DNA of 64,000 nt from UBA6912 sp041611095 (GTDB taxonomy: Bacteria > Actinomycetota > Acidimicrobiia > Spongiisociales > UBA5794): positions 62,001 through 126,000 of the forward strand of contig JBFINP010000002.1 in assembly GCA_041611095.1 (NCBI GenBank), read 5' to 3'. Below are positions 1 to 9,302 of this stretch, in pieces (position 1 is the stretch's first letter; the number at the start of each line of letters is the position of its first letter). The position numbers were made by a program, and so were the translations under genes. The notes under the pieces were generated by a model. It saw nothing but the letters and a program-made list of their open reading frames with translations. It ran no database searches and was not told where the DNA came from.

Positions 1-12
1 CGGAGGACCAAC

Positions 13-1968
13 GTGACCAGCGACGCCGCCAGTCTCGCCGCCGACGCCATACGGGTGCTCTCGATGGACGCCGTCCAGCGCGCCAACTCCGGGCATCCCG
101 GCATGCCGATGGGCATGGCCGATCTGGCGGTCGTGCTGTGGGGCGATTACCTGACCGTCGACCCCGATGATCCCGAGTGGCCCGATCGCGACCGATTCGT
201 CGTCTCCAACGGCCACGGCTCGATGCTCCTGTACTCCCTGCTCCATCTGAGTGGCTTCGACCTGTCGATGGACGACCTCCGCAACTTCCGGCAGTGGGGT
301 GCACCGACGGCCGGTCACCCGGAGTACGAGCTGGAGCGAGGCATCGAGACGACGACGGGGCCGCTCGGCCAGGGCTTTGGGAACGCAGTGGGCATGGCGC
401 TCGCCGAGGCTCACCTGCGGGCGAAGCTCGGATCCGATCTCGTCGACCACTGGACGTATGCGCTCGTCTCCGACGGCGACGTGATGGAAGGCGTGGCGTC
501 GGAGGCCGCTTCGCTCGCCGGTCATTGGGGATTGGGGCGGTTGGTGTACCTCTACGACGACAACAGCATCTCGCTGGAAGGGCCGACCTCATGGACGTTC
601 ACTGAGGACGTCCCCAAACGGTTCGCCGCCTACGGATGGCACACGGTGACGGTGGACGGCCACGACCGGGTTGCGGTGGCGCAGGCGATCGACGAGGCAC
701 GAGGCATCGCGGATCGCCCGTCGCTGATCTCCTGCAAGACGCACATCGGGTTCGGCAGCCCCAACAGACAGGACACCGCCAAAGCGCACGGGAGCCCACT
801 CGGCGGGGACGAGGTGGCGCTGGTGAGGGAGCGGCTGGGTTGGGAATTGCCACCGTTCGAGATTCCCGACGCGGTCTACGACTTCTTCCGCACGGCGATG
901 GACCGCGGGCGCAAGGCGCATCAGGCGTGGCGAGCGCGGTCGGAGGCGGTGCTCGCGGGCGATGAGAAGCTGGCGGCGGCGTGGCGGGCGCACCACCAGC
1001 CGGCTTCGGTGTCCTTGACAGTGCCCGAGTACGACGCCGGGAAAGGCGTGGCGACGCGGGCGATGTCGGGTGACGTGATTCAGCAACTGGGGGAGCTGCG
1101 GCCCGACTTGCTCACCGGCGATGCCGACCTCGCCGGATCGACCAAGTCGCTGATCGAGGACGAGGCCGACTTCTCCGTCGCCGATCCGGCCGGGCGCAAC
1201 GTGCGCTACGGAGTCCGGGAGCATGGCATGGCCGCCATCGTCAACGGCATCACGCTGCACGGGGGGCTTCGTGCGTTCGGATCGACCTTCCTGACGTTCA
1301 GCGACTACATGCGGGGTTCGGTGCGACTCTCGGCGCTCATGGGCATCCCGGCGATCTGGGTATGGACCCACGACTCCGTCTTCCTGGGCGAGGACGGCCC
1401 CACCCATCAGCCGATCGAGCACCTCGCGGCGCTTCGTGCGATACCCAACCTGTGGGTGATCCGTCCGGGCGATCCCGGGGAGGTCGCCGGCGCCTGGCAG
1501 GTCGCGATGAACCGTCTCGACGGGCCGACGGCACTCGTGTTCAGCCGGCAGGGTGTGCCGGTGCCGGCCGAGACGACGGATCCGAGCTTCGTCGCCAAGG
1601 GCGGCTACGTGGCTCGTCGAGGATCCGACGTGGTTCTGGTGGCCACCGGTAGTGAGCTGGGGGTTGCACTGGGCGCCGCCGACCTGCTCGACGGGCGGGG
1701 GATCTCGGTCCGCGTCGTTTCGATGCCGTGCGTCGAGGCGTTCCACGCCCAGGACGAGACGTATCGCATGGGTGTTCTCGGCGTCGATGAGCCGCGGGTT
1801 TCACTCGAAGCAGGGACGACGTTCGGTTGGGCCGACATCGTTGGATCCGATGGCCTGCGGATCGGCGTGGACCACTTCGGTGCATCGGCGCCCGCCGAGG
1901 TGATCGCCGAGAAGCTCGGATTCACCGCTCCGGCCGTGGCCGATCGTATCGCCGCCTGGCTCGGCTGA
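13..1968 (+). CDS. tkt: Transketolase
   Basis: Thiamine-diphosphate enzyme that moves two-carbon ketol units between sugar phosphates in the non-oxidative pentose phosphate pathway; cytoplasmic. The 651-residue length matches the usual 650-670. Near the N-terminus is SGHPG (residues 26-30), a conserved substrate-side loop. The cofactor-binding stretch GDVMEG lies at about 155-160 and is followed by YDDNSIS, the second half of that motif. The pyrimidine-binding domain has GVREHGMAAIVNGI near residue 400. The GTG start is chosen because GGAGG sits at positions 2-6, with seven bases between it and the codon. The gene begins at the window edge, so upstream partners (often transaldolase or glucose-6-phosphate dehydrogenase) cannot be seen. 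A small membrane protein follows after 12 nt. No odd residues noticed. Confidence 0.97.
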   Translation: MTSDAASLAADAIRVLSMDAVQRANSGHPGMPMGMADLAVVLWGDYLTVDPDDPEWPDRDRFVVSNGHGSMLLYSLLHLSGFDLSMDDLRNFRQWGAPTAGHPEYELERGIETTTGPLGQGFGNAVGMALAEAHLRAKLGSDLVDHWTYALVSDGDVMEGVASEAASLAGHWGLGRLVYLYDDNSISLEGPTSWTFTEDVPKRFAAYGWHTVTVDGHDRVAVAQAIDEARGIADRPSLISCKTHIGFGSPNRQDTAKAHGSPLGGDEVALVRERLGWELPPFEIPDAVYDFFRTAMDRGRKAHQAWRARSEAVLAGDEKLAAAWRAHHQPASVSLTVPEYDAGKGVATRAMSGDVIQQLGELRPDLLTGDADLAGSTKSLIEDEADFSVADPAGRNVRYGVREHGMAAIVNGITLHGGLRAFGSTFLTFSDYMRGSVRLSALMGIPAIWVWTHDSVFLGEDGPTHQPIEHLAALRAIPNLWVIRPGDPGEVAGAWQVAMNRLDGPTALVFSRQGVPVPAETTDPSFVAKGGYVARRGSDVVLVATGSELGVALGAADLLDGRGISVRVVSMPCVEAFHAQDETYRMGVLGVDEPRVSLEAGTTFGWADIVGSDGLRIGVDHFGASAPAEVIAEKLGFTAPAVADRIAAWLG

Positions 1969-1980
1969 GCCGGCCTCGGC

Positions 1981-2646
1981 ATGGATCTCGGTCCGGCCCT
2001 CATTCTCGCCATGTGGACCGCCGGACTCGGTGCGGGCGGGGGAGCCGTGGCGGTATGGCGTGTCGTCGGTCCCGGGTACGGGTGGCTGGCCGCCGGCGTC
2101 ACCGCCGGCGTCGGCATCTTCGTCGTGGTCGCCGGTGGGGGAGCGTGGGCGGTGGCCGGCGTCGTCGCCGCCGTCGTCGCCGGGGTATCCGCACGACGCC
2201 CGCCGGTGAGCGCAGCGGCGTTCGCCGTCGCCGCCCTGGCGTTCGTCGCGGTGGCGTGGACCGACTCGCCCTTGGGCGTCGCCGTCAGTGGCGCCGTCAT
2301 GGCGGGTGGCATCACCTCCGAGATGCTCCTCGGGCATTGGTACCTCGTCGACCCGCGACTGCCGCGGTGGGCGCTGTTCCGGCTGACGGCCGCCGGTGCT
2401 GCGGGGTTGGTGGTCGATGTTGTCGCGGTCGGGGCGCGGGTCGCATCGAACGGGATCCACACCGACACCATCTTCGGGTGGGCGTACGTTGCCCTCGCCG
2501 CCATGACCGCCCTCCTCGTCACCGGCGTTTGGTTCTCGCTCCGCGAGCCGCGGTACACCGGGGTCATGGCCGCCACCGGCCTCGCCTACCTGGCAGTGCT
2601 GACCTCGCTCGGCGTGCTCGTGGTGGGAAGGCTGATCGGCTGGTGA
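1981..2646 (+). CDS. Small polytopic membrane protein, function unknown
   Basis: A 221-residue protein made almost entirely of hydrophobic segments; I count about seven possible membrane helices separated by short loops. A conserved-looking loop EMLLGHWYLVDPRLPR lies near the middle (about residues 113-128) and carries a histidine, a tryptophan and charged residues that stand out from the Ala/Val/Gly-rich helices. I do not recognise a family of known function. It starts 12 nt after the transketolase stop, so it may be co-transcribed with it, but no clear Shine-Dalgarno sequence is visible ahead of the ATG. Composition matches its neighbours. It could be an enzyme or a transporter subunit. Confidence 0.75.
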   Translation: MDLGPALILAMWTAGLGAGGGAVAVWRVVGPGYGWLAAGVTAGVGIFVVVAGGGAWAVAGVVAAVVAGVSARRPPVSAAAFAVAALAFVAVAWTDSPLGVAVSGAVMAGGITSEMLLGHWYLVDPRLPRWALFRLTAAGAAGLVVDVVAVGARVASNGIHTDTIFGWAYVALAAMTALLVTGVWFSLREPRYTGVMAATGLAYLAVLTSLGVLVVGRLIGW

Positions 2647-2695
2647 CGATTGTTACACGGGCGATAGTGAGGCGTGGAAGCACAATCGACGCACC

Positions 2696-2701
2696 TAGTC
2701 T
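2696..2701 (+). promoter_or_regulatory. -10 box for leaderless cobalamin adenosyltransferase transcript
   Basis: TAGTCT fits the actinobacterial TAnnnT -10 pattern and ends 9 nt before the ATG at 2711. There is no ribosome binding site between them, so transcription probably starts at or next to the start codon. No convincing -35 box is seen. Confidence 0.5.
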
Positions 2702-2710
2702 CCACCCTCG

Positions 2711-3268
2711 ATGAAGATCTACACGAAGAAGGGCGATGACGGGTCGACCGGGCTGCTCTACGGCGGCCGGGTTACGAAGGACGCCGCGGGACCCGAGGCG
2801 TACGGGACGGTCGACGAGGCCAACTCGGCGCTTGGGGTCGTGCGGGCGACGGCCCTCGACTCCGACCCCGAGCTCGCCGAGCGTATCCTCGAGATCCAAC
2901 GTCAGCTCTTCGTCGTCGGCGCCGAGCTGGCGACGGATCCGGCAAACCACCACAAGCTGGAGCCGGGCGTCAGCCGCGTCCACGACGGGATGGTGACCCA
3001 GCTCGAGGCGCTCATCGACGAGATCGTCGAGGTCAGGGGAATGCCAACGGAGTTCGTCGTTCCGGGCGGAAACCCGCTGGCGGCTGCGATCGACCTCGCC
3101 CGCAGTGTCGTGCGCCGTGCGGAGCGAAGAGCCGTCGCCCACGTTCGTACATCAGGCGCCGAGGGCAGCCATGTCGTTCCCTACCTCAACCGGCTGGCCG
3201 ATTACCTGTACATGGCAGCCAGGGCGGCGGAGGCTGCCTGGACGCCGAGTCGAACCGAGGAGAGCTGA
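2711..3268 (+). CDS. PduO-type ATP:cob(I)alamin adenosyltransferase
   Basis: Transfers the adenosyl group of ATP to reduced cobalamin, making the coenzyme needed by mutases such as the acyl-CoA mutase at 27.8 kb. The 185-residue protein opens with the family signature KIYTKKGDDGSTGLLYGG, which binds ATP, followed by a TVDEANSALG helix (about residues 35-44). The C-terminal half has RSVVRRAERRAV, the arginine-rich element of the active site. The stop overlaps the ATG of the next gene by one base (TGATG), so translation is probably coupled to pepA. The start has an appropriately placed -10 box and appears leaderless. No cobalamin riboswitch was recognised in the 64-nt upstream gap. Confidence 0.94.
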   Translation: MKIYTKKGDDGSTGLLYGGRVTKDAAGPEAYGTVDEANSALGVVRATALDSDPELAERILEIQRQLFVVGAELATDPANHHKLEPGVSRVHDGMVTQLEALIDEIVEVRGMPTEFVVPGGNPLAAAIDLARSVVRRAERRAVAHVRTSGAEGSHVVPYLNRLADYLYMAARAAEAAWTPSRTEES

Positions 3269-4710
3269 TGGTGGATGTGAGGACCGGGCCGGGCGTTGCC
3301 GAGGCAGAGGGCAACCTTCTCGTCGTTCCGGTGATGGCCGAGCTGACCTGGGGGCCTGGTGCGGACTGGGTCGCCGAGGCGCTGGGCGAGTGGGTCGGGC
3401 CGCACCTGGAGGCGCGCGAGTTCACAGGTGAGGCCGGCCAGGTGGCGGTGGTGCCGGCGACAGACGCGCTCCAGTATGACAGCGTGGCCTTTGTGGGCTT
3501 GGGCGAGGAGGTGGACGCCGAGGCGCTGCGCCGCGGTGGAGCGGCAGCCGCCAAGGCCGCCACGGGCTTCTCGACCGTCGTGACGACGCTCCATCAGGTC
3601 GACATCGATGGCGCCGCCGACCTCGTCAGGTTCGGGTTCGAGCTCGGCCTTTACCGGTTCGAGCGCTACCTCAGCGAGCCGAAGATGCGGGCGCTGGAGA
3701 CACTCGTCTTCGCAGGCGGTGAGGACACGGGCGAGCGCGGTGCGATCCTCGCCGCTGCGGTTGGCAAGGCCCGGGACCTGGTGAACGAGCCTGCCGGCGG
3801 CAAGTCGCCTGCGACCATCGCCGAGTGGGCGGTTGCCGAGTTGGAGGGACTCGGCGTCGAGGTCGAGGTGTGGGACCCAGAGCGTATCTCCGCCGAGCGC
3901 CTCGGAGGCCTGATGGCGGTGGCCGCTGGATCCCACGAACCCGCCCGCCTCGTGACCGCCTCCTACCGGCCGGCAGCGGCGAAGCACAAGGTCGTACTCG
4001 TCGGCAAGGGCATCGTGTTCGACAGCGGCGGTCTCTCCATCAAGCCCGCAGCCGGCATGGAGACGATGAAGACCGACATGTCGGGAGCCGCCGCCGTGCT
4101 CAGCGCCCTCGGCGCCATCGCCCGGTTGGAGCTGCCCGTCGAGGTCGTGGTCATCACCCCGCTGACCGAGAACATGCCGGGGGGAGGTGCGCAACGTCCC
4201 GGCGACGTGTTCACTGCCCGCAACGGGAAGACGGTCGAGGTGCTGAATACCGACGCCGAGGGACGGCTGGTACTGGCCGACGGGCTCAGCCTCGCCGTCG
4301 AGGCGGAGCCGGATCTCATCGTCGACGTCGCCACGCTCACCGGCTCGTGCATGGTGGCCCTTGGGAAGAGCATCGCCGGGTTGTTTGCCTCCGACGACGA
4401 GACGGCAGACCGTCTCCTCGCAGCTGCGGATGCGGCGGGGGAGTCGCTGTGGAGGATGCCGATCGAGGCGTCGTACCGCTCCAAGCTCGAATCCGAGGTC
4501 GCCGACATGAAGAACGTCGCCGATCGCTGGGGGGGAGCGATCACCGCTGCGCTGTTCCTCAAGGAGTTCGCCGGCGACGGCCCGTGGGCCCACCTCGACA
4601 TCGCCGGCCCGGCGCGCGCCGAGACGGCGGAGCACTACATCGCAAAGGGCGGCACCGGCTTCGCGGTGCGGACCCTCGTGGCGCTCGTCGAGGCGATGGC
4701 AGAGGCCTGA
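3268..4710 (+). CDS. pepA: Leucyl aminopeptidase (M17 family)
   Basis: Cytosolic metallo-aminopeptidase that removes N-terminal residues from peptides. The 480-residue length is normal for the family. The C-terminal catalytic domain begins near residue 180. It carries VGKGIVFDSGG (about 247-257), which supplies a lysine and an aspartate metal ligand, and the diagnostic NTDAEGRL (about 328-335) with the metal-binding Asp and Glu and the active-site Arg. The N-terminal third is the divergent regulatory domain. It overlaps the adenosyltransferase stop by one base. It ends 15 nt from the stop of the convergent membrane-protein gene, leaving almost no room for a terminator. Confidence 0.95.
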   Translation: MVDVRTGPGVAEAEGNLLVVPVMAELTWGPGADWVAEALGEWVGPHLEAREFTGEAGQVAVVPATDALQYDSVAFVGLGEEVDAEALRRGGAAAAKAATGFSTVVTTLHQVDIDGAADLVRFGFELGLYRFERYLSEPKMRALETLVFAGGEDTGERGAILAAAVGKARDLVNEPAGGKSPATIAEWAVAELEGLGVEVEVWDPERISAERLGGLMAVAAGSHEPARLVTASYRPAAAKHKVVLVGKGIVFDSGGLSIKPAAGMETMKTDMSGAAAVLSALGAIARLELPVEVVVITPLTENMPGGGAQRPGDVFTARNGKTVEVLNTDAEGRLVLADGLSLAVEAEPDLIVDVATLTGSCMVALGKSIAGLFASDDETADRLLAAADAAGESLWRMPIEASYRSKLESEVADMKNVADRWGGAITAALFLKEFAGDGPWAHLDIAGPARAETAEHYIAKGGTGFAVRTLVALVEAMAEA

Positions 4711-4725
4711 CCGAAACGCTCGGGT

Positions 4726-7700
4726 CTACTCCCAACCCTCCATGAGCCCGTGCAGCGAACGGCGCACGCCCGCCACCCCGCGCCGCATCTGCTCGATGGT
4801 TGCCGCGATGGTGAGGAGCACAGCACCGAGGCCCAGAATCGTCGCCCACAGCGCCGGTCCCCTGATCTCGGGGACGATGGAGATGAGCGGTACCAGGATC
4901 ATGAATGCGGCGCCGAGTGCGGCGGCCGCAGCCCCCCCGTACACCCTCCGCCGCACACGGCTGCCGGTTCCCCACACGACGAGAGCGACGCCTTGGAGGA
5001 TCGCGATCAATCCATATCCAGTAGCCACGACCAGCGTCTGGAAGAGCGCAGGTCCGACGAAGATCGCCATACCGGCCACCTCGGAGATCCGCAGATTGTC
5101 GGTCGAGGCCTCGAGGCCGCGGCGGGCCCTGTCCCAGCGGCCCAGCTCGACGACCGCGAGGACGGCGACGCCCAGCGGGCTCGTGATCCACTGGATGTCA
5201 CCGTTGAGGGCCTGAGTGGCAATGGTGGCCCACGAGGCGAACAAGAGCGGCGAGCTCAGCTGCATGAGTCGCACGTCGCGCATCACGAGCCCGGCCGCGA
5301 GGCTCTGGGCCGCAGCGACGAGGAACACGACGGCGAGCGCCGCACGCGACGGCAGCAGGTCTGCCGCCTGAACGAGCGCCAGCGCCTGCGCGGTGATGGC
5401 GGCGCCGCCCAAGACCACGACCCAGCCTCTCGTCGAGCGTTGCCGGTACCACACTCCGACGGCGACGACGGTTGCGACGACTGCTGCGACGCAGAGCAAC
5501 GCGACCCATTCCGACGTGTCCAGGTCGAGGGCGAGACCTGTCGAGCCGACCGACGCCAACCCGGCGAAGGTGGCGCTCACGCGCAGGCCATCTCGATCCA
5601 GGATCGATCCGCTCACCGCCAGCGAGGTCGCCCACAGCGCAAGGGAACCGGCCTGGATCCACAGCACACCCTCGCTCGGGCTCACCACCGAGGCCACCGT
5701 GGCCGCGCCCAGCGTGAGGGCGGCGACGCCGGCCCACGGCACGAGCCACTCGACGGCCCATGCCACGTCGCGACGCATTGCGACTGCCACCGCGGCGGTG
5801 ACGGCGACGACGGCGGAGGCTCCGAGGAGCGCACCGATGGTCAGTTGCGGCGTCGCCGAGAGCGCCTCGAGGGTTGCCAACCAGGCCGCCATCGCGGCCG
5901 TCGCAGAGGTCCACAACAGCGGCTGCCGCCAGGTGGGGACGTACCAGGCGCTCACGGCGGCCGCCGCGGAACCGGCGGCGAGGGTGCCTGCCAACCACTC
6001 CGCCCCCGCGAGGTATGCGGCCGCGACGAGCAGGCCGTAGCCGAGCGCCAGCGGGACCGGTTGCCGGCGATGGGCACCAACGGCGAGCGACGCCAGTCCC
6101 ACCGGCACCCACGTGGTCGACGTAGCGCCGGCCAACCCGCCCAGCGTCACCGAGACGATGGCGGCGGTGGTACCGGCGACGAGAGCGGGGATGTCCCACC
6201 TCGCCATCGGGGCACCATCGGGGGAGAGGGCGAGCCCGGCGATCAACGTGATGGTCGCCGCGACCGCAAGGGGCCATGGCTGGTCGGCGAGGTCGTGCCC
6301 TACGGCGACGACCCCGGAGGCCATCGCCAGTATTCCGAAGCCCCAGCTTGCGGTCGAGACGAGTCCGAGCCGCAGGATCAGCGCAAGGAGCAAACCTGCC
6401 CCGGCGGCCGCCGTTGCCCCCGGCCACATGGCAGCGAGCGGCACGTTGAGACCGACGAGGGTCGCTCCCACCACAGCCGCCATACCGAGCGTCGCCGGCG
6501 GGGCCAGCCACGGCTCCGCCGTCAGCGTTCCCGGGGAGCGACGCCCGTTGCGGCGGTCGTCGAGGACGAGAGCGAACGCCGCCACCGTCAGACCCCACGC
6601 AAACAGTGTCCAGTGGGAAGCCGCCCACGTGACTCCGATCTGGCGAGCGACGACAACGGTGAAGGGCGCAGACGCCGCCCATCCGTACCAGCGCACGAGC
6701 GCGTGGCGAAGCTGGAGGGAGGCTGCCGCCGAGGCGCTCGTGGCGGCTCCGAGCACCACGATTGCGACCCAGCGGTCGACCGAGGCGTCGGGATCGAACC
6801 ATGCGAGCAGCAACGTCGTGGCGGCCGCCGACACCGCCATGGCACCGTTGGCGAGCCACCGCCTCAGGTCGGGCCGCAAGCCGGCGACCAGGGACAGCGC
6901 TGCGTACGCAGGAGCGAGAGCCGCGAGCGAGCCTATAGCGGCGGCCGTGGCCGCGTTGTCCCAGATGCTTGCTGCGCTTGCGACCGCAGTGACGGGAAGA
7001 CTCATGATCAGCACGGTCGTCTGGCCGACGTCGATCGTTCGTCGCGTCGCCTCGGTCTTTGCCAGGCGTTGCAGGGGAGAGGAAGTCTGTCCCGTCGCCA
7101 CCTCGACGAGCCATCCCGCAGCCCATGCGCCGGATGTCACGGCCAGCCAGGCCTCTTCTCCCAGCCAGCCACCGGTGAGCCGATCGAGACCGAGAGCCAC
7201 CATGAGTGCGCCGAGCGCGACCGCACCGAGGGAATGCCCAGTCGCGGCCAGGTGGCCGCCGATTCGCTCTCTCACGGCTGCGCCCACGGCGATGAGGGCG
7301 ATGCCGGTCGCCGCGAGGACGGTGATGCGAACCTCGTAGGGGACACCTTCGACCGCCGCGGAGATCGCCGCGGCGAGCGTGGTGAACGAGACCGCCACCC
7401 AGGTGCGAAGGCCGACGGGAAGGAGGCGTCCGGCGACAACGGCGAGGGCGGCGAGGAGGAGGGTGACCGATGGGCGGTGATCGGCCGGAGCGGGAAGCGC
7501 AAGCAACGTCGCCGTCGCCAGGCCGGCGGCGAGAGTGGGGACCCAGAGCGCGTAGAAGACGTCGCCCGCCGCCCAACGCCTGATGACCATGGCTCCCCCA
7601 GCCGCCAGAGCGGCCGAGAGGAGGAGTGCGGTGTCCAGCCCGAGCAGACCTTCCAGCGCCACGACGATGCCGGCCGGTGCGATGGCGGCGATGGCGATCG

Positions 7701-9198
7701 AGGCGCCGGTCAAGGAGGCACGTAGCGGGGTGCGACGGCGGAATCCTGCCCAGATGCTGAGAAGCGTCGCGGCCATCAGCAGCGCCCCCGGCTCCTCGAA
7801 GGCGAGCAGTGCACCGGCACCGGCGGCAGACATGAGCAATGCGATGGCCGCATCGGGTGCGGGAGTGGGAGCCCATCGCTCCGCGAGGGCGAGCATCACG
7901 AGCGCCCCACCCGCTGCCACCCAACCTGAATCAAGCGACGTGGCAAGCGGGGCGGCGGCCAGGATCACCGCTGCGGCCTGAGCCAGCCACGGCATGGGGA
8001 TGCGTCCGGCCATCGACTCGACGCCTGCGACCACGGCGACGAGAGCGACGAGGAGCGGCACGACGGGCCATCCCTCCGTCCACGCCGTGGCGAGGGTCAG
8101 CGTGTAGGCGAGGAGGAGACCGGGCACCGCTACGCGGGCTGTTGCGGCTGCGATGCTTCCGGTCAGACGCTGCACCAGCCACGCCGAGCCGGCGACGCTG
8201 AAGGTCACCCCGGCCATCTGTGCCGCCGAGACGCCTTCCTCGAAGGCCAGCCCGAGCACGCCTGCGGTGACCCAGACGAGAGGAGCGACCAGGAAGCGGA
8301 GCGGCGACGAGGGTCTCCGGCGCGCCAGCGCCGCATAGCCGGCGGCGAGGACGAGGCTGATGAACGACAGCGTGGCCACCAGGGCCCCGCGCTCCAGGTC
8401 GGGCGGGAACGCGACGCCGTCGGCAAAGGCAGCGAAGGCCATGACCGGCGTGAGTAGACCGAAGAGGAACTCGAGCGAAGCGGCCACGAACGTGGCGTCA
8501 CGGCGATACAGGAAGGCGGCGAGGCCTGCCAGCACCGCCGGCAGCAAGATCTCCGCCAACGGGCGGAGGCCGGCGCCGACCTCGGTGAAGGCGAAGATCA
8601 CGAAGCCGAGCGTCCCGGTGAAGACGAGGAGGACCCCGAGGGAGCCGAGACCCTGGACGGCGAAGTCGGTCACGAGCGAGTGCCAGAAGCGCCCTGCCGG
8701 GGCGAGCCAGGCCGGTGGACTCGGGCGCCCTCGGCGCTCGCGCGCCGCCGCTCCCGCCGATATGGGCGTCGAGGATCGGATCGGCGCCGGCCGCATCGGG
8801 GGTCCGACGGGCGCAGTGGGCACGCTCACCACGGATGGCACCATGTCGCCGGCGGGAGGCGGCGGTGGCGGTGCGGCAACCTCAACGCCACGCGCTACGA
8901 GCTGGGCCATCAGCCTCTCGTAGGTATCGGGATCGATGACCCCGTTGCTGGCCATTTCCCGCAGGAAGACCGAGGCTCTCGGCTCTTTGGGGACCCTCCG
9001 GCCGTCGCTCACGACGGCCATCACGATGACGCCGATGAGGCCGGCGCCAAAGGCGAGATCCCAAGGATCCTCGCCTGCGATCGCACCGAGCACCGCACCG
9101 GCCACCGCTGCCACCACGACGATCCACCACGGGCGGCGGCGTTTCTCGTCAGTAGGCGCCGATGCCGGCGCCGTTGCGGAGTTCCTGGAGCGTGTCAC
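4726..9198 (-). CDS. Giant polytopic membrane protein (about 1,490 residues)
   Basis: Function unknown. From the chosen start there is a short basic N-terminus, two membrane helices (about residues 22-62), and a small SHOCT-like helical element (about 85-105, containing GVIDPDTYERLMAQL). A proline-rich linker follows, then more than a thousand residues of nearly continuous hydrophobic helices; I estimate well over thirty. The closest resemblance is to large actinobacterial membrane proteins related to DUF2157/DUF2339, but no enzyme motif was seen. The open frame extends upstream to 9315. I prefer the GTG at 9198 because a GGGAG lies about 12 nt before it and because it clears the divergent kinase gene. 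Composition is like its neighbours and no frameshift was seen. Confidence 0.8.
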   Translation of the reverse strand: MTRSRNSATAPASAPTDEKRRRPWWIVVVAAVAGAVLGAIAGEDPWDLAFGAGLIGVIVMAVVSDGRRVPKEPRASVFLREMASNGVIDPDTYERLMAQLVARGVEVAAPPPPPPAGDMVPSVVSVPTAPVGPPMRPAPIRSSTPISAGAAARERRGRPSPPAWLAPAGRFWHSLVTDFAVQGLGSLGVLLVFTGTLGFVIFAFTEVGAGLRPLAEILLPAVLAGLAAFLYRRDATFVAASLEFLFGLLTPVMAFAAFADGVAFPPDLERGALVATLSFISLVLAAGYAALARRRPSSPLRFLVAPLVWVTAGVLGLAFEEGVSAAQMAGVTFSVAGSAWLVQRLTGSIAAATARVAVPGLLLAYTLTLATAWTEGWPVVPLLVALVAVVAGVESMAGRIPMPWLAQAAAVILAAAPLATSLDSGWVAAGGALVMLALAERWAPTPAPDAAIALLMSAAGAGALLAFEEPGALLMAATLLSIWAGFRRRTPLRASLTGASIAIAAIAPAGIVVALEGLLGLDTALLLSAALAAGGAMVIRRWAAGDVFYALWVPTLAAGLATATLLALPAPADHRPSVTLLLAALAVVAGRLLPVGLRTWVAVSFTTLAAAISAAVEGVPYEVRITVLAATGIALIAVGAAVRERIGGHLAATGHSLGAVALGALMVALGLDRLTGGWLGEEAWLAVTSGAWAAGWLVEVATGQTSSPLQRLAKTEATRRTIDVGQTTVLIMSLPVTAVASAASIWDNAATAAAIGSLAALAPAYAALSLVAGLRPDLRRWLANGAMAVSAAATTLLLAWFDPDASVDRWVAIVVLGAATSASAAASLQLRHALVRWYGWAASAPFTVVVARQIGVTWAASHWTLFAWGLTVAAFALVLDDRRNGRRSPGTLTAEPWLAPPATLGMAAVVGATLVGLNVPLAAMWPGATAAAGAGLLLALILRLGLVSTASWGFGILAMASGVVAVGHDLADQPWPLAVAATITLIAGLALSPDGAPMARWDIPALVAGTTAAIVSVTLGGLAGATSTTWVPVGLASLAVGAHRRQPVPLALGYGLLVAAAYLAGAEWLAGTLAAGSAAAAVSAWYVPTWRQPLLWTSATAAMAAWLATLEALSATPQLTIGALLGASAVVAVTAAVAVAMRRDVAWAVEWLVPWAGVAALTLGAATVASVVSPSEGVLWIQAGSLALWATSLAVSGSILDRDGLRVSATFAGLASVGSTGLALDLDTSEWVALLCVAAVVATVVAVGVWYRQRSTRGWVVVLGGAAITAQALALVQAADLLPSRAALAVVFLVAAAQSLAAGLVMRDVRLMQLSSPLLFASWATIATQALNGDIQWITSPLGVAVLAVVELGRWDRARRGLEASTDNLRISEVAGMAIFVGPALFQTLVVATGYGLIAILQGVALVVWGTGSRVRRRVYGGAAAAALGAAFMILVPLISIVPEIRGPALWATILGLGAVLLTIAATIEQMRRGVAGVRRSLHGLMEGWE

Positions 9199-9290
9199 GC
9201 CTCGTATGGTCTCCCATGCGAGCGCTGCGATCCATAGGGGAGTGCCCCTATTCGGTTCCCGGATGGGCTCGGGGTGCGGCGCCGGATCTC

Positions 9291-9296
9291 TACCCT
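9291..9296 (+). promoter_or_regulatory. -10 box for leaderless sensor kinase transcript
   Basis: TACCCT ends 6 nt before the ATG at 9303 and fits TAnnnT. No Shine-Dalgarno sequence lies between, which supports a leaderless message and this start over the upstream in-frame starts from 9162. It sits in the 104-nt gap shared with the divergent membrane-protein gene. Confidence 0.45.
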
Positions 9297-9302
9297 GCTC
9301 GC

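Noticed and set aside
2647..2710. Possible cobalamin riboswitch before the adenosyltransferase or mutase genes
   Set aside because: The gaps (64 nt and 86 nt) are too short for the riboswitch, and no B12-box-like sequence is present.
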